A stretch of 64,000 bases of DNA from VRUE01 sp963774555 (GCA_963774555.1 CAVZFL010000001.1:434001-498000); one strand, 5' to 3'. Shown: positions 33,417 through 42,338, numbered from the stretch's first letter. Numbers and translations are program-made. The notes: generated from the sequence alone by a model not told the origin.

Positions 33417-34043
33417 CTACGCGTACAGGCTCTCGCTGGCCAGCTCGACGGCCCGTCGGTTCCAGAGCTTCACCTGCATGAAGATGTCATCGCCGTAGCC
33501 CTCGAGCGCGTCGAGGGCAAGCAGGGTGAAGCGGCCGTTTGAGACGACTTCCTGGTCGACCGTCTCGCCGTCGAGCTCCGCCGTCGCGGCGACCGCGCCC
33601 TGGAGGAGGGGGCGGCCCCAGACCAAGGTGACCGCTCCGGCTCGCCCGTTCTCTCCCCGCCAGCGGCCGATCACCTCGTCGTTGAGGTCGATCTTCCACT
33701 CCGGGTTGTCCTCGGCGAGGACGTCGGTGAAATCGGCGCTGGCGCGGAAGCTGGTTGGCTCGCCCCCCTCCTGCTGGACGTAGGAGACGTGGCCGAAGAG
33801 CTCCATCTCCCCCTGGGGACCGTCGGTCCGGACGCTGCAGGGGACCCAGACGCGCCCGCCCCAGGCCCGCTCGGGGAACCATTCGAGATCGGCGGGTGCC
33901 TCGACGCCATCGGGCAGGTCCTCGACCTCCGCGCACGCTTTGCCGAAAGCCTCGGCCAGCCGCTCCGCGAAGCGCCCGTGCGGAATCCCCTCCTGGGTCG
34001 AGTCGGCGATGAAGTGGGGGATCGGTCGCGGGTTCGGCGGCAT
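33417..34043 (-). CDS. Conserved protein of unknown function downstream of galT
   Basis: 208 residues from ATG 34043 (MPPNPRPIPHFIADSTQEGIPHGRFAERL), overlapping the galT stop (ATGA). Beta-rich body with WVPCSVRT, MELFGHVSYVQ and GEVIGRWRGENGRAG-like segments; no signal peptide. I do not recognise the family. Tight coupling with galT suggests a role in sugar metabolism or simply shared expression. Confidence 0.75.
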   Translation of the reverse strand: MPPNPRPIPHFIADSTQEGIPHGRFAERLAEAFGKACAEVEDLPDGVEAPADLEWFPERAWGGRVWVPCSVRTDGPQGEMELFGHVSYVQQEGGEPTSFRASADFTDVLAEDNPEWKIDLNDEVIGRWRGENGRAGAVTLVWGRPLLQGAVAATAELDGETVDQEVVSNGRFTLLALDALEGYGDDIFMQVKLWNRRAVELASESLYA

Positions 34044-35122
34044 CAGAGGCACTCTTTCAGGTCGGCGGCGGCTCGCTCGGGCGGGTAGATGTTGATGTCG
34101 ACGCCGGTGGCGAGCTCGAAGCCGGCCTTGATCGAGAGCCGCGGGGCGATGTCGACGTGCCAGTGGAAGTGCTCGCTGCCGCGGGGCGCCGAGCGGACCC
34201 AGAGGTTGAGCTCCGGCGAGCGCTCGAAGCGCGCGGCGAGCAGGCGCAGGGCGGTGTGGATCATCGCCGCGCCCGCCGTGTCCTCGGCAAAGCTGGCCGC
34301 AGCCTGGCGGGGGATGACCCGCAGCTCGAAGGGGGAACGCGAGGCCCAAGGGCAGACCAGCGCCGCCTCCTCGTCGATCGCGACCAGCCGCTCCTTGCGC
34401 CGCACCTCCTCGACCAGGATGTCGCTGAGCAGGCTGCCGCCGGCAGTGCGTTCGGCGTAGGCGCCGACCCGCTCGCGCTCGCGCGCCACCGCCGCCGGGA
34501 CGAAGTCCAGCGCGTAGAGCTGGGCGTGGCTGTGCTCTAGCGAGGCGCCGGCGCCGCCGCCCTCGTTGACGATCAGCTGCACGTAGGCGGCCTCGGCATG
34601 AGCCCGCATGCGCTCGCGCCAGGTGGCCACGGCGACGCCGAGCTGCTCCTCGCTCAGCTCGTGCATCGCGGTGACGTGCTGCGGCGCGTTGATCAGCACC
34701 TCGTGCGCGCCGCTCGCCGGGCGCGAGGAGAAGAGATCCGGCTCGCCAGCCCGCCGCGACTCCAGCAGCGGGTCGCCGGCGCTGGCGAAGGCGCCGGCTT
34801 CGCCGCTCCGCCCCGAACCCGCAGCACTGTTTGGTGCTATTTCCCCCGAACCGTGATGCGCTTTGCCCGGCGGGTCGCCGAGAGCCGGGTAGAGGTTGGG
34901 CACGACCCGCGTGGTCCAGCCGGGCGAGTCGGGCTCGCCGCCCCCGGCCCGCGTCGCCTGCAGCTCCGGTGGCGTGCGGTCCTCGCGCCCCTCGCAGAAG
35001 GGGCAGTTCGCCGGTCCCTTCGCCTCGGCGTGAGCCGGGTTGAAGCCCTCCGGGCGCTCGGCCCGGCCGGGGGCCAGGATCGCCGGCAGCCCCGAGAGCT
35101 GGTCGATGCGGAGCTCGGTCAA
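34043..35122 (-). CDS. galT: Galactose-1-phosphate uridylyltransferase-like protein
   Basis: 359 residues from TTG 35122, overlapping the slipin stop (TTGA). GalT motifs: NCPFCEGRED (zinc Cys pair), VVPNLYPAL, GAHEVLINAPQH, the catalytic EHSHAQLYAL (HxH) and HFHWHVDIAPR. The enzyme transfers UMP between UDP-glucose and a hexose-1-phosphate. A 45-60-residue low-complexity insertion (PPGKAHHGSGEIAP.. to ..LLESRRAGEPDLFSSR) separates VPNLYPAL from GAHEV, where homologues usually have a short loop. Confidence 0.9.
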   Translation of the reverse strand: MTELRIDQLSGLPAILAPGRAERPEGFNPAHAEAKGPANCPFCEGREDRTPPELQATRAGGGEPDSPGWTTRVVPNLYPALGDPPGKAHHGSGEIAPNSAAGSGRSGEAGAFASAGDPLLESRRAGEPDLFSSRPASGAHEVLINAPQHVTAMHELSEEQLGVAVATWRERMRAHAEAAYVQLIVNEGGGAGASLEHSHAQLYALDFVPAAVARERERVGAYAERTAGGSLLSDILVEEVRRKERLVAIDEEAALVCPWASRSPFELRVIPRQAAASFAEDTAGAAMIHTALRLLAARFERSPELNLWVRSAPRGSEHFHWHVDIAPRLSIKAGFELATGVDINIYPPERAAADLKECL

Positions 35123-35874
35123 GCGTCGCGTTTGACGAACGGCGCGAGCATGTCCATCGGCAGCGGGAAGACGACGGTGGTGTTCTGGTTGCTGCCGATT
35201 TCCAACAGCGTCTGCAGGTAGCGAAGCTGCAGCGAGGCGGGGTTGGTGCTGATGATGTCGGCCGCGTCGGTGAGCTTCTGCGCCGCCTGGTACTCGCCCT
35301 CGGAGTTGATGATCTTGGCCCGTCGCTCGCGCTCGGCCTCGGCCTGCCGGGCGATCGCCCGCTGCATCTGCTCGGGAATTTCGACGTCCTTGATCTCGAC
35401 CGCGGTCACCTTCACGCCCCAGGGCTCGGTCGACTCGTCGATGATCTTCTGCAGCTCTTCGTTGAGCCGCTCGCGCTCGGAGAGCAGCTGGTCGAACTCG
35501 GCCTTGCCGAGCACCGAGCGCAGCGCCGTCTGCGAGATCTGCGAGGTGGCGATGAGGAAATTTTCGACCTCGGTGATCGCCCGGTTGGAGTCGACCACGC
35601 GGAAGTAAGCGACGGCGTTGACGCTGGCCGGCACGTTGTCGCGGGTGATCACCTCCTGCGGCGGGATGTTCAGCGTCACCGTGCGCAGGTCGACCTTGAC
35701 CATGCGGTCGACCAGCGGGATCAGCAGGATCAGGCCCGGGCCCTTGGTCGCGATCAGGCGGCCGAGGCGGAAGATCACGCCGCGCTCGTACTCGCGAAGC
35801 ACCCGCACCGAGGTGCCGAGCGCGATCACGACGAAGAAGGCGATGATGATCAGGACTCCAAGTGCTGCTGCCAT
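35119..35874 (-). CDS. Slipin / stomatin-like SPFH-domain protein
   Basis: 251 residues: one N-terminal membrane segment, then the SPFH/band-7 domain (VREYERGVIFRLGRLI, GPGLILLIPLVDRMVKVDLR, NIPPQEVITRDNVPASVNAVAYFRV) and a coiled-coil tail (ARQAEAERERRAKIINSEGEYQAAQKL). Slipins oligomerise on membranes and are classically encoded next to NfeD proteins, as here. Overlaps both neighbours. Confidence 0.93.
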   Translation of the reverse strand: MAAALGVLIIIAFFVVIALGTSVRVLREYERGVIFRLGRLIATKGPGLILLIPLVDRMVKVDLRTVTLNIPPQEVITRDNVPASVNAVAYFRVVDSNRAITEVENFLIATSQISQTALRSVLGKAEFDQLLSERERLNEELQKIIDESTEPWGVKVTAVEIKDVEIPEQMQRAIARQAEAERERRAKIINSEGEYQAAQKLTDAADIISTNPASLQLRYLQTLLEIGSNQNTTVVFPLPMDMLAPFVKRDA

Positions 35875-36347
35875 CAGCTCGTTCCTTCCTCGTCTGGTTT
35901 GGCGGGCGACTCGGGACGAACCACGAGAGTCAGTCCCTCGACCGCATCGACGCGGACTCTATCCCCAAGCTCAACCCGTCCAGCCCCGTTTGCCAGCCGG
36001 GCGCTCCAATTCGTTCCCGCAGCCCAGACCTGACCCTTCGGGTCGAGTGTGCTGCGCGCCTCCGCGGTCGACCCGACGAGCTCCTCGGTCCCGGTCCGCA
36101 CGGGCTCCTCGTGGGCCTTGAGCACCTTGCGGGTGACGAAGTAGAAGGCGACGAGGGAGATCACGCCGAGCGCGATCAAAGCCGGGCCGACGTAGTCGGC
36201 GGCGCTGCTGTCCGATTCGAGCGCCAGCACGCCGCCGGCGACGAGCCCGAGGGCGCCGAGCGCCGCCAGCACCCCACCGGTGGAGAGCAGCAGCTCGCCG
36301 ATCAGCAGGGCGAACCCGACGATGGCGATGACGATCGCTGCGTCCAT
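35874..36347 (-). CDS. NfeD-like membrane protein
   Basis: 157 residues: three TM helices (IVIAIVGFALLIGELLL, LAALGALGLVAGGVLAL, VGPALIALGVISLVAFYFV) and a C-terminal OB-fold domain (GSTAEARSTLDPKGQVWAAGTNWSARL..GDRVRVDAVEGLTLVVRP) typical of NfeD. Partner of the slipin encoded directly downstream with overlapping start/stop. The pair probably organises membrane microdomains or a membrane protease. Confidence 0.93.
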   Translation of the reverse strand: MDAAIVIAIVGFALLIGELLLSTGGVLAALGALGLVAGGVLALESDSSAADYVGPALIALGVISLVAFYFVTRKVLKAHEEPVRTGTEELVGSTAEARSTLDPKGQVWAAGTNWSARLANGAGRVELGDRVRVDAVEGLTLVVRPESPAKPDEEGTS

Positions 36348-36354
36348 CGCTCGA

Positions 36355-36960
36355 TTATCCGCTTTCGCCGCTGGCGGTGGCGAGACCGAGCGCGTAGTGC
36401 TCGACGTCGGCCCGCAGTTCGGCGTGGTCGGTGTAGGGGCCCTGCTTCAGATAGACGAGCTTGCCGTGGCGGTTGTAGAAGGCGGTGTCGGGCAGGCCGA
36501 GGGTGGCGCCGATCTGCGCGGCGATCCCTTTGTCGGGGTCGGTGTAGCTGGGGTAGGAGAGCGGTGCCTCTTCGAGGAAGGTTTCGGCACCGCCGTCGGA
36601 GTCCTGGCTGTTGACCCCGAGGAAGGCGACCCGCTTGCCGTAGGTGGCGGAGAGCTTCTGCAGGGTGGGGAACTCGAAGCGGCAGGGCCCGCACCATGAG
36701 GCCCAGACGTTGACCACGACCGGGTAGCCGGCGAGCGCCGCGATCCGGCGTTCGTATGCGCCGACCCCACCCGGGAGCAGCCGGTCCGCCTGCCTGTGCA
36801 GGGCGGCGAGCGGTGCGGGCGAACCGGCCAGCGCCCTGGCGTAGTCGGGGTGCTGACCGCCGTAGTTGCCGCCTTCGCTGGAGCCGCAGCCGGCGGCGGA
36901 GAGCGCCGCGATCGCGGCCAGCGCCAGGCCAATTGCCAGCTGTCGTCTCGTCCAGCTCAC
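36355..36960 (-). CDS. TlpA/ResA-like thioredoxin lipoprotein
   Basis: About 201 residues from GTG 36960 (VSWTRRQLAIGLALAAIAALSAAGCGSS), a lipoprotein signal with the lipobox Cys in AAGCGSS; the frame is open to 37041. Thioredoxin-fold domain with VVVNVWASWCGPCRFEFPTLQKL (active-site CGPC). Likely a membrane-anchored extracytoplasmic thiol-disulfide oxidoreductase, as used in cytochrome c maturation; the ccm/hem operon lies about 3.5 kb away on the same strand. Confidence 0.87.
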   Translation of the reverse strand: MSWTRRQLAIGLALAAIAALSAAGCGSSEGGNYGGQHPDYARALAGSPAPLAALHRQADRLLPGGVGAYERRIAALAGYPVVVNVWASWCGPCRFEFPTLQKLSATYGKRVAFLGVNSQDSDGGAETFLEEAPLSYPSYTDPDKGIAAQIGATLGLPDTAFYNRHGKLVYLKQGPYTDHAELRADVEHYALGLATASGESG

Positions 36961-37115
36961 TTCCTTGATTACAATACGTATGTCTGTTTCGCAGGACTTG
37001 CGAAGTGGACCCGCTGAGAGCGTCGGGGAGACGGAAAGCAAGCTCCGTGGCGCGCTCGTCCTAGTGCCCCCGCCATGACCTTTGTTTCGGCGGGGACAGA
37101 ACCCGAAAGCCTTTC

Positions 37116-39641
37116 ATGGCCAAGACCAGCGAAGTTGCCGCGTCAGCGGCAGTTCCTTCTAGCGCCGATATAGATCGGGCGGCGAAGTTCGCCCGCGAGC
37201 CCTTCCTGCTCGACGGCGAGGGGCCGGAGGCACTGGCGCCTGGGACCGCGCGACGCCGCGCCCTCGACGCCGCGCTGAAGGAGCTCGACGAGGCGATCGA
37301 GGAGCCCTCGATCGAGTGGCGTCGCGCCTTCTCCCTGCTGCTGGGACTGGAGCGGCTGCTCGCCGACGAACCGCCGAAGCTGCGCGACGGGGCCGAATTG
37401 AACCCGCACCAGGTCGACGCGCTCTCCGGCACGCTGACCGAGCTGATGGCCGAGCAGCAGGTCGCGCTCGACGGCGAAGCGAACGGCAATGGCGCCTCGG
37501 CGGCGGCGAAGACGCCGCTGCCGGCGGGCCCGCCCGCCGAGAACGGCGCCGAGGGCAACGGCGAGGCCGAGCTGGAGGACCCCGACGCCGAGCTCGCTCC
37601 CGACGAGGAGCCGCAGGATTGGGAAGAGCAGCCGACCGAAGACGACGGCGAGACGATCGAGGAGGCGCCCGAGGACCCCGGCGCCGAGCGGCGCTTCTGG
37701 TTCGAGCACGCGACCGGCGCCGGCAAGACCGTCGCCGCGGTCGGCTTCATCGACGCCTCGCGGACCGGCGGCGTGCTGATCCTCACCCATCGCCGCAACC
37801 TCGTCGACCAGTTCATCGGCGAGATCTCCGATCGCGGCTACAAGGAGCGCCTGCGGCCGCCGCTGATGAACGGCCGCGACGATCCCGACGGCCCGGTCAC
37901 GGTCGAGACCTACCAGTGGTTCGTCCGCAACCACAAGAAAATCTCCGACGCCTACTCGATCGTGATCTGCGACGAGGCGCATACCGCGCTGGGCGAGAAG
38001 ACCAGCGCCTGCATCCGAGCCTGGACCGGCCCCGTCTTCATTGGGATGACCGCCACCGGGGCGCTGATCGCCCGCCACGTCGCCGACCTCTTCCCGACTC
38101 AGACCTCACGCTTCGACCTGATCCAGGCGGCGCGCCGCGGCGTGATCTCACCGCTGCGCTGCATGCGCATCCCACCCGGGCCGGGCGTGCGCACGATCGC
38201 CAAGGTGCCGCTGCGAAAAGGCGAGGTCGACCAGGACTTCGACCAGGAGGAGCTGGCCGCGCTGCTCGACCAGGAGCCCTTCAACGTCGCCATCGCCGAC
38301 CTCTACAAAACCCGCTTCGAGGGCATGCCCGGCGTCCTCTACACCGCTGGTGTGCAGCACGCCAAGAACGTGGCGAAAGCGCTGCAGAAGGCCGGCATCG
38401 CCGCCCGCGCCGTCTCCGGTGAGACGCCGAAGCGCGAACTGGCCGAGATCCTCGCCGGCTTCGAGCGCGGCGAGGTCGACGTGCTCTGCAACGCGATGCT
38501 GCTCGCCGAGGGCTGGAACTCGCCGCGGGCGACGCTCTGCATGCACCTGGCGCCGACCGCGTCGCGGCGGATCTACCAGCAGCGGGTCGGCCGCGTCACC
38601 CGGCGTGCGCCGGGCAAGGAGGCCGGCCTGGTGATCGACTTCGTCCACCCGGCGACGACCCACGACGAGTCGATCGTCACCCTGCACAGCCTGCTCGACC
38701 GCGACGTCTACCGCGGGGGCGCGATCGTGATCGGTCCGGTGCGGCGGGCGCGCGGGCGGCGGATTCGGGTCGAGCGGCGGATCGTCCCGGTCTCCGACAA
38801 CGAGGAACGCCGCATGCAGGTGCTCGAACGTGAGCTCTGGCGGATCGCTGTCGACAACCTCGACCACGCCGAGCAGCACGCCTGGGCGGCGCTGGCCGGA
38901 GCGCGGATCAACCCGCAGGGCTGGCGGCGGGGGCGGGCGATCCTGCAGAGCTCACGTTCGAAGGAACTGAAGCGGCGCTTCCTGCTCACCTGCGTGCAGC
39001 GCAACCGCAACTCGCAGCTGAAACTGAAAGCGCTGGGCGAGATCGCCGACCTCGCCGACCCCGAGGCCTTCGACGACGCGATCGACATCGTCGGCACCTG
39101 GAGCCGCGAGGACAAGCGGGCGGGGACGAAAGTGCTGCTGCAGGCGCTGGTCGATAAGCGGATCGGCCGTCGCGACCAGGCCCAGGCCTGGGTCTGGCGG
39201 CTCGCCTCCTACACCCCCGAGCTGCACGAAGAGTACGCAGTGCAGCGCTGGCCGGAGACCAAGCGGCTGCTCGGCCTGCTGGTCAACTCCTCCGGCCGTG
39301 CGCACGGCCGCAACGCGCGGCGGCTGGTGCACTCGGTGCGCAAACAGGACCGCCGCCTGGCGGTGGCGCTGCTGGCCGCCGCGGTCTCGCACACGCCTGA
39401 GGGCGAAGAGGTGCTGCGCGGGGCCCGTATGCGCATGGCTCGTAAGCCCTCGGCGATCGCCCGCGAGCTGCTGCGTAACTTCCCCAAAGGCGGCAAGCGC
39501 CGCAAGCGCAACAAGAAACGGCCGCCGAAGAAGAGCTCAAAGGCGGAGCTGGACCTCGCCGGCACCGAGGCTGACACGCCCCCCGCCGGCGGCGATGACG
39601 ACGAGGTTTCCCCGGTCGTCGATCCCGTCGGCGACTCCTGA
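37116..39641 (+). CDS. SF2 DEAD/DEAH-type helicase with acidic insertion and repeat-rich C-terminus
   Basis: 841 residues. Residues about 100-110 (LNPHQVDAL) look like a Q-motif region, separated from motif I (WFEHATGAGKTVAAVGF) by about 85 acidic, Glu/Asp/Pro-rich residues. Motif II is CDEAHTALG, motif III GMTATG, and the second RecA lobe has VLCNAMLLAEGWNSPRATLCMHLAP and RIYQQRVGRVTR. The C-terminal 300 residues are helical and end in a basic then acidic tail. The arrangement recalls SSL2/UvrB-type SF2 enzymes. The last 105 bp overlap the 3' end of birA on the other strand. Confidence 0.87.
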   Translation: MAKTSEVAASAAVPSSADIDRAAKFAREPFLLDGEGPEALAPGTARRRALDAALKELDEAIEEPSIEWRRAFSLLLGLERLLADEPPKLRDGAELNPHQVDALSGTLTELMAEQQVALDGEANGNGASAAAKTPLPAGPPAENGAEGNGEAELEDPDAELAPDEEPQDWEEQPTEDDGETIEEAPEDPGAERRFWFEHATGAGKTVAAVGFIDASRTGGVLILTHRRNLVDQFIGEISDRGYKERLRPPLMNGRDDPDGPVTVETYQWFVRNHKKISDAYSIVICDEAHTALGEKTSACIRAWTGPVFIGMTATGALIARHVADLFPTQTSRFDLIQAARRGVISPLRCMRIPPGPGVRTIAKVPLRKGEVDQDFDQEELAALLDQEPFNVAIADLYKTRFEGMPGVLYTAGVQHAKNVAKALQKAGIAARAVSGETPKRELAEILAGFERGEVDVLCNAMLLAEGWNSPRATLCMHLAPTASRRIYQQRVGRVTRRAPGKEAGLVIDFVHPATTHDESIVTLHSLLDRDVYRGGAIVIGPVRRARGRRIRVERRIVPVSDNEERRMQVLERELWRIAVDNLDHAEQHAWAALAGARINPQGWRRGRAILQSSRSKELKRRFLLTCVQRNRNSQLKLKALGEIADLADPEAFDDAIDIVGTWSREDKRAGTKVLLQALVDKRIGRRDQAQAWVWRLASYTPELHEEYAVQRWPETKRLLGLLVNSSGRAHGRNARRLVHSVRKQDRRLAVALLAAAVSHTPEGEEVLRGARMRMARKPSAIARELLRNFPKGGKRRKRNKKRPPKKSSKAELDLAGTEADTPPAGGDDDEVSPVVDPVGDS

Positions 39642-40310
39642 GCCGTCGTCCCAGGAGACCTCGCGGCCGCGCAGGCCGTCGCGCCGGCGCCACTCGGCCA
39701 ACACGTCTTCGTCTGTCGCCCAGACCCAGTGGTCCAGGTGGCGGCTTAGGACTTCCGTGGTGGTGGAGAGAGTCGGGGGAAGCCCCGCCGGAGCAACAGC
39801 GGGGAGGCTCCGTCGGGACTTCCCCCGACTCTCTCCAGCGGGGCCGAAGAGCGAAACCGCTGGCTGACGGAGGTCGGGGGGGAACTCATTCGGAGCTATG
39901 GAGAGGTTGAGGCCGATGCCGATCACGGCCCAGCTGTCTTGGGGCCTGGCCTCGATCAGGATTCCGGAGAGCTTGCGTTCTTCTAGCCAGACGTCGTTGG
40001 GCCACTTGACCTGGCACTCGATGCCGGGGCGAAGGGCCTCGGCGGCGGCGCAGACGGCGAGCGGCACCGAGAGCGGCAGCAGCAGGTGGCGCTCATCGAG
40101 CGGTTGCAGAATCGCCGAGTAGAGCAGCGCCTTGCCGTCGGGAGCGGTCCAAACGCGCCCGATGCGTCCGCGACCGGCGGTCTGCTCATGTGCGGTGACG
40201 ACGGTGCCCCCGGGCGCGCCCGCCTCGGCCAGCTCGCGAGCGCGCGTGTTGGTCGAGTCGGTGATCCGGTAATGCCTGTGCGGCGCCCCAAAGCCCCCTA
40301 GCGGTCGCAC
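39537..40310 (-). CDS. birA: Biotin--[acetyl-CoA-carboxylase] ligase
   Basis: 257 residues from GTG 40310 (VRPLGGFGAPHRHYRITDSTNTRAREL); a longer start at 40394 would run through the hairpin repeats. BirA motifs: TDSTNTRA, HEQTAGRGRIGRVW, VKWPNDVWLEERKLSGILIE and IGIGLNL, then the small C-terminal domain (VSWDDGSG.. GRVSLGAGEVQLRL). There is no N-terminal HTH, so it is a ligase only. It adds biotin to carrier proteins. A 19-bp inverted repeat (39764-39837) encodes an extra basic loop of about 25 residues (ESRGKSRRSLPAVAPAGLPP) not expected in the family. Confidence 0.92.
   Translation of the reverse strand: MRPLGGFGAPHRHYRITDSTNTRARELAEAGAPGGTVVTAHEQTAGRGRIGRVWTAPDGKALLYSAILQPLDERHLLLPLSVPLAVCAAAEALRPGIECQVKWPNDVWLEERKLSGILIEARPQDSWAVIGIGLNLSIAPNEFPPDLRQPAVSLFGPAGESRGKSRRSLPAVAPAGLPPTLSTTTEVLSRHLDHWVWATDEDVLAEWRRRDGLRGREVSWDDGSGVADGIDDRGNLVVIAAGGGRVSLGAGEVQLRL
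39764..39837. repeat. Perfect inverted repeat inside birA, 19-bp arms
   Basis: Arms 39764-39782 and 39819-39837 are exact reverse complements. The 36-nt centre contains two overlapping smaller pairings (CCCCGC/GCGGGG and CGGAGC/GCTCCG), so alternative folds are possible. In frame with birA. Confidence 0.88.
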
Positions 40311-40341
40311 TTTTACCCGCATAGCGGCGGGAAATGCGACC
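40303..40341. repeat. Nested hairpin repeat, ATA-triloop family, copy 2
   Basis: Outer arms GGTCGCA/TGCGACC, inner CCGC-ATA-GCGG. Overlaps the likely birA GTG start. Same core as 8707-8769. Confidence 0.8.
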
Positions 40342-40374
40342 CCAACCGGGTCATAGGGTCGAACCTCAACTTGG

Positions 40375-40413
40375 TGTCGCAGTTGTCTCCGCATAGCGGA
40401 GGAAAGTGCGACA
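40375..40413. repeat. Nested hairpin repeat, ATA-triloop family, copy 3
   Basis: Outer arms TGTCGCA/TGCGACA, inner 6-bp stem CTCCGC/GCGGAG with triloop ATA. It ends directly at the cobA-hemD stop (40414). Compared with copy 1, the inner stem changes on both sides (GCC/GGC to TCC/GGA), i.e. compensatory changes. Confidence 0.82.
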
Positions 40414-41922
40414 TCAGGGGGAGGCGTCGGTGACGAGGGCGTGCACCAAGCCGTCGACGTCGTGGCGGGTGGCTTCTACATGGACCTCAAGGTCGGCGTT
40501 GCGGGCGGCTTCGCTGGTTACGGGGCCGATCGAGACTATGCGGGCGTCTTTGGGGAAGCGGTCGCCCAGGGCGTCGGTGAGGTTGCGGACCGTGGAGGAG
40601 GAGGTGAAGGTGACGTAGTCGGCGAACTGGGCGACCTCGACGGCCTCGGGGCTGGGCTGCTCGCGGACGGTCTCGTAGAGGGCGATGACGTCGACCTCGG
40701 CGCCGCGGCCGCTGAGGTGGTCGGGGATCACGTCGCGGGCCTCGGCGGCGCGGGCCACGAGGACGCGCTTGCCGGTGACATCGACTTGGTCGAGGGCTTC
40801 GACCAGCGACTCGGCGACGAAGCGCTCGGGGACGATGTCGGCGGCAATGCCGGCTTTGGCGAGAGCGCGGGCGGTGCCGGGCCCGATCGCGGCGACGGTG
40901 GCGCTGCTGAGAGCGCGAGCGTCAAGCCCGGCTGCGCGCAGGGCCTCGAAGAGCAGCCGCACGCCGTTGGGACTGGTGAGGACGATCAGGGCGTAGTCGC
41001 CGATCCCCCCCGCCGCTTTCCGCACCTCGTCGGTCTCGATCGTCGGCTCGATCCGAATCGCCGGCAGCTCCACCACCTCGGCGCCGAGCTGTCGCAGCGT
41101 CGCAGCGAGGCCGCTGGCCTGGGCGCGGGCGCGGGTGACGACGACGCGTTTGCCGTGCAGCGGCCGGCGCTCGAGCCAGGCGAGCGCCTCGCGGCGCTCG
41201 ACCACCTTGCCGACGACGATCAGCGCCGGCGCGCCGATACCCTCGCGCTCGACCGCCTCGGCGAGCGTCCCGAGAGTGGCGACGACCGTGCGCTGCCTGT
41301 CCATCGTGCCGCGCTCGACCGCCGCGGCAGGCTCTGCGGGATTGCGTCCCGCCACGATCAACGCCAACGCGTTGTCAGCCAAGTGCTTGACCCCCATGTA
41401 AAAGACGAGCGTGCCAGGGAAGCCGGCGAGCGCCTTCCAGTCGAGCGCGCTCTCCTCCTTCTCCGGGTCCTCGTGACCGGTGACGAAGGCGACGGCGGAG
41501 GCGTCGTCGCGATGGGTGACGGGGATGCCTGCGTAGGCGGTGGCGGCGATGCCCGCCGTCACCCCCGGCACCACCTCGAATTCGACCCCCGCGTCGCGCA
41601 GCGCTTCCCCCTCCTCGCCGCCGCGGCCGAAGACGAACGGGTCGCCGCCCTTGAGCCGCACCACGCTCCTACCGGCCCGCGCCGCCTCGATCAGCCGCTC
41701 GCCGATCTCCTCCTGCGGCACCGAGGGCTTACCGGGCGCCTTGCCGACGTAGACCAGCTCGGCGTCCGCGCGCGCGCCGTCGAGCGCCCCCGGCGGGATC
41801 AGCCGGTCGTAGTAGATCGCGTCGGCAGAGCCGATCAGCTGCAGCGAGCGCGCCGTCATCAACCCCGGGTCGCCGGGGCCGGCGCCGACGAGGTAGACAA
41901 CACCCGGACGCGCGAGGCTCAA
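40414..41922 (-). CDS. Uroporphyrinogen-III C-methyltransferase / uroporphyrinogen-III synthase fusion
   Basis: 502 residues from TTG 41922. Residues 1-250 are the SAM-dependent methyltransferase CobA/SUMT (VYLVGAGPGDPGLMTARSLQLI, VRLKGGDPFVFGRGGEE, VVPGVTAGIAATAYAGIPVTHR). Residues 255-500 are HemD, which closes hydroxymethylbilane to uroporphyrinogen III (LTSPNGVRLLFEAL, AAIGPGTARALAKAG, YVTFTSSSTVRNL, SIGPVTSEAARN). The fusion is common in Actinobacteria and Firmicutes. It follows the PIN toxin gene with a TTGA overlap. Confidence 0.94.
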   Translation of the reverse strand: MSLARPGVVYLVGAGPGDPGLMTARSLQLIGSADAIYYDRLIPPGALDGARADAELVYVGKAPGKPSVPQEEIGERLIEAARAGRSVVRLKGGDPFVFGRGGEEGEALRDAGVEFEVVPGVTAGIAATAYAGIPVTHRDDASAVAFVTGHEDPEKEESALDWKALAGFPGTLVFYMGVKHLADNALALIVAGRNPAEPAAAVERGTMDRQRTVVATLGTLAEAVEREGIGAPALIVVGKVVERREALAWLERRPLHGKRVVVTRARAQASGLAATLRQLGAEVVELPAIRIEPTIETDEVRKAAGGIGDYALIVLTSPNGVRLLFEALRAAGLDARALSSATVAAIGPGTARALAKAGIAADIVPERFVAESLVEALDQVDVTGKRVLVARAAEARDVIPDHLSGRGAEVDVIALYETVREQPSPEAVEVAQFADYVTFTSSSTVRNLTDALGDRFPKDARIVSIGPVTSEAARNADLEVHVEATRHDVDGLVHALVTDASP

Positions 41923-42338
41923 ATCGGGATCTCGTAGTCGATACCGAACAGGTCGTAGACGCGCGCGGCCCGTCGGTCAAAGCTGATCAATTTGAATTCT
42001 CCCTCACGCACGGCAGCAGCGATCAGCCCATCGTAGATCCCGGCCCCAGTGACTTCTGCGTCCGCCAGTCTTTTCAGAGCAGCGGGGTAGGCCAACGGGC
42101 TGAGGCCGGCCGGGGGGCGGTCGATGAACTGATCGAGGTACCGGAGGACGTTGGCAGCCGGATGACCGAAAGGTTGGCTTGTCAGTACGGCGTATGCCTC
42201 AGCCATCGTGTGAGCCACCAGCCTTCCCTGTGCTCTCACGGATGGCAGCGCCGCGTCGGCTTGAGAGTGAAATTGGTGCCCGGGCAGGAATCCCGCTACG
42301 AGGACCGAGCTATCGGGGGTTGCTATCGCCTCGGCCAC
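41919..42338 (-). CDS. PIN-domain toxin within the heme operon
   Basis: 139 residues from GTG 42338, which lies inside the end of the AbrB-type gene (16-bp overlap). PIN motifs: TPDSSVLVAGF, MAEAYAVLTSQ, GAGIYDGLIAAAVREG and ISFDRRAARVYDLFG, supplying the acidic residues of the nuclease site. Its stop overlaps the cobA-hemD TTG start. The toxin-antitoxin pair is therefore translationally coupled into the heme biosynthesis operon. Confidence 0.88.
   Translation of the reverse strand: MAEAIATPDSSVLVAGFLPGHQFHSQADAALPSVRAQGRLVAHTMAEAYAVLTSQPFGHPAANVLRYLDQFIDRPPAGLSPLAYPAALKRLADAEVTGAGIYDGLIAAAVREGEFKLISFDRRAARVYDLFGIDYEIPI

Noticed and set aside
34740..34880. Palindromic element in the galT insertion
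   Set aside because: Only a 5-bp hairpin (AGCAC/GTGCT) is present; the surrounding repeats are direct, short and GC-rich, so not comparable to the perfect inverted repeats elsewhere.
40311..40394. Longer birA start at 40394
   Set aside because: It would translate the hairpin repeats; the conserved sequence starts at the GTG at 40310.
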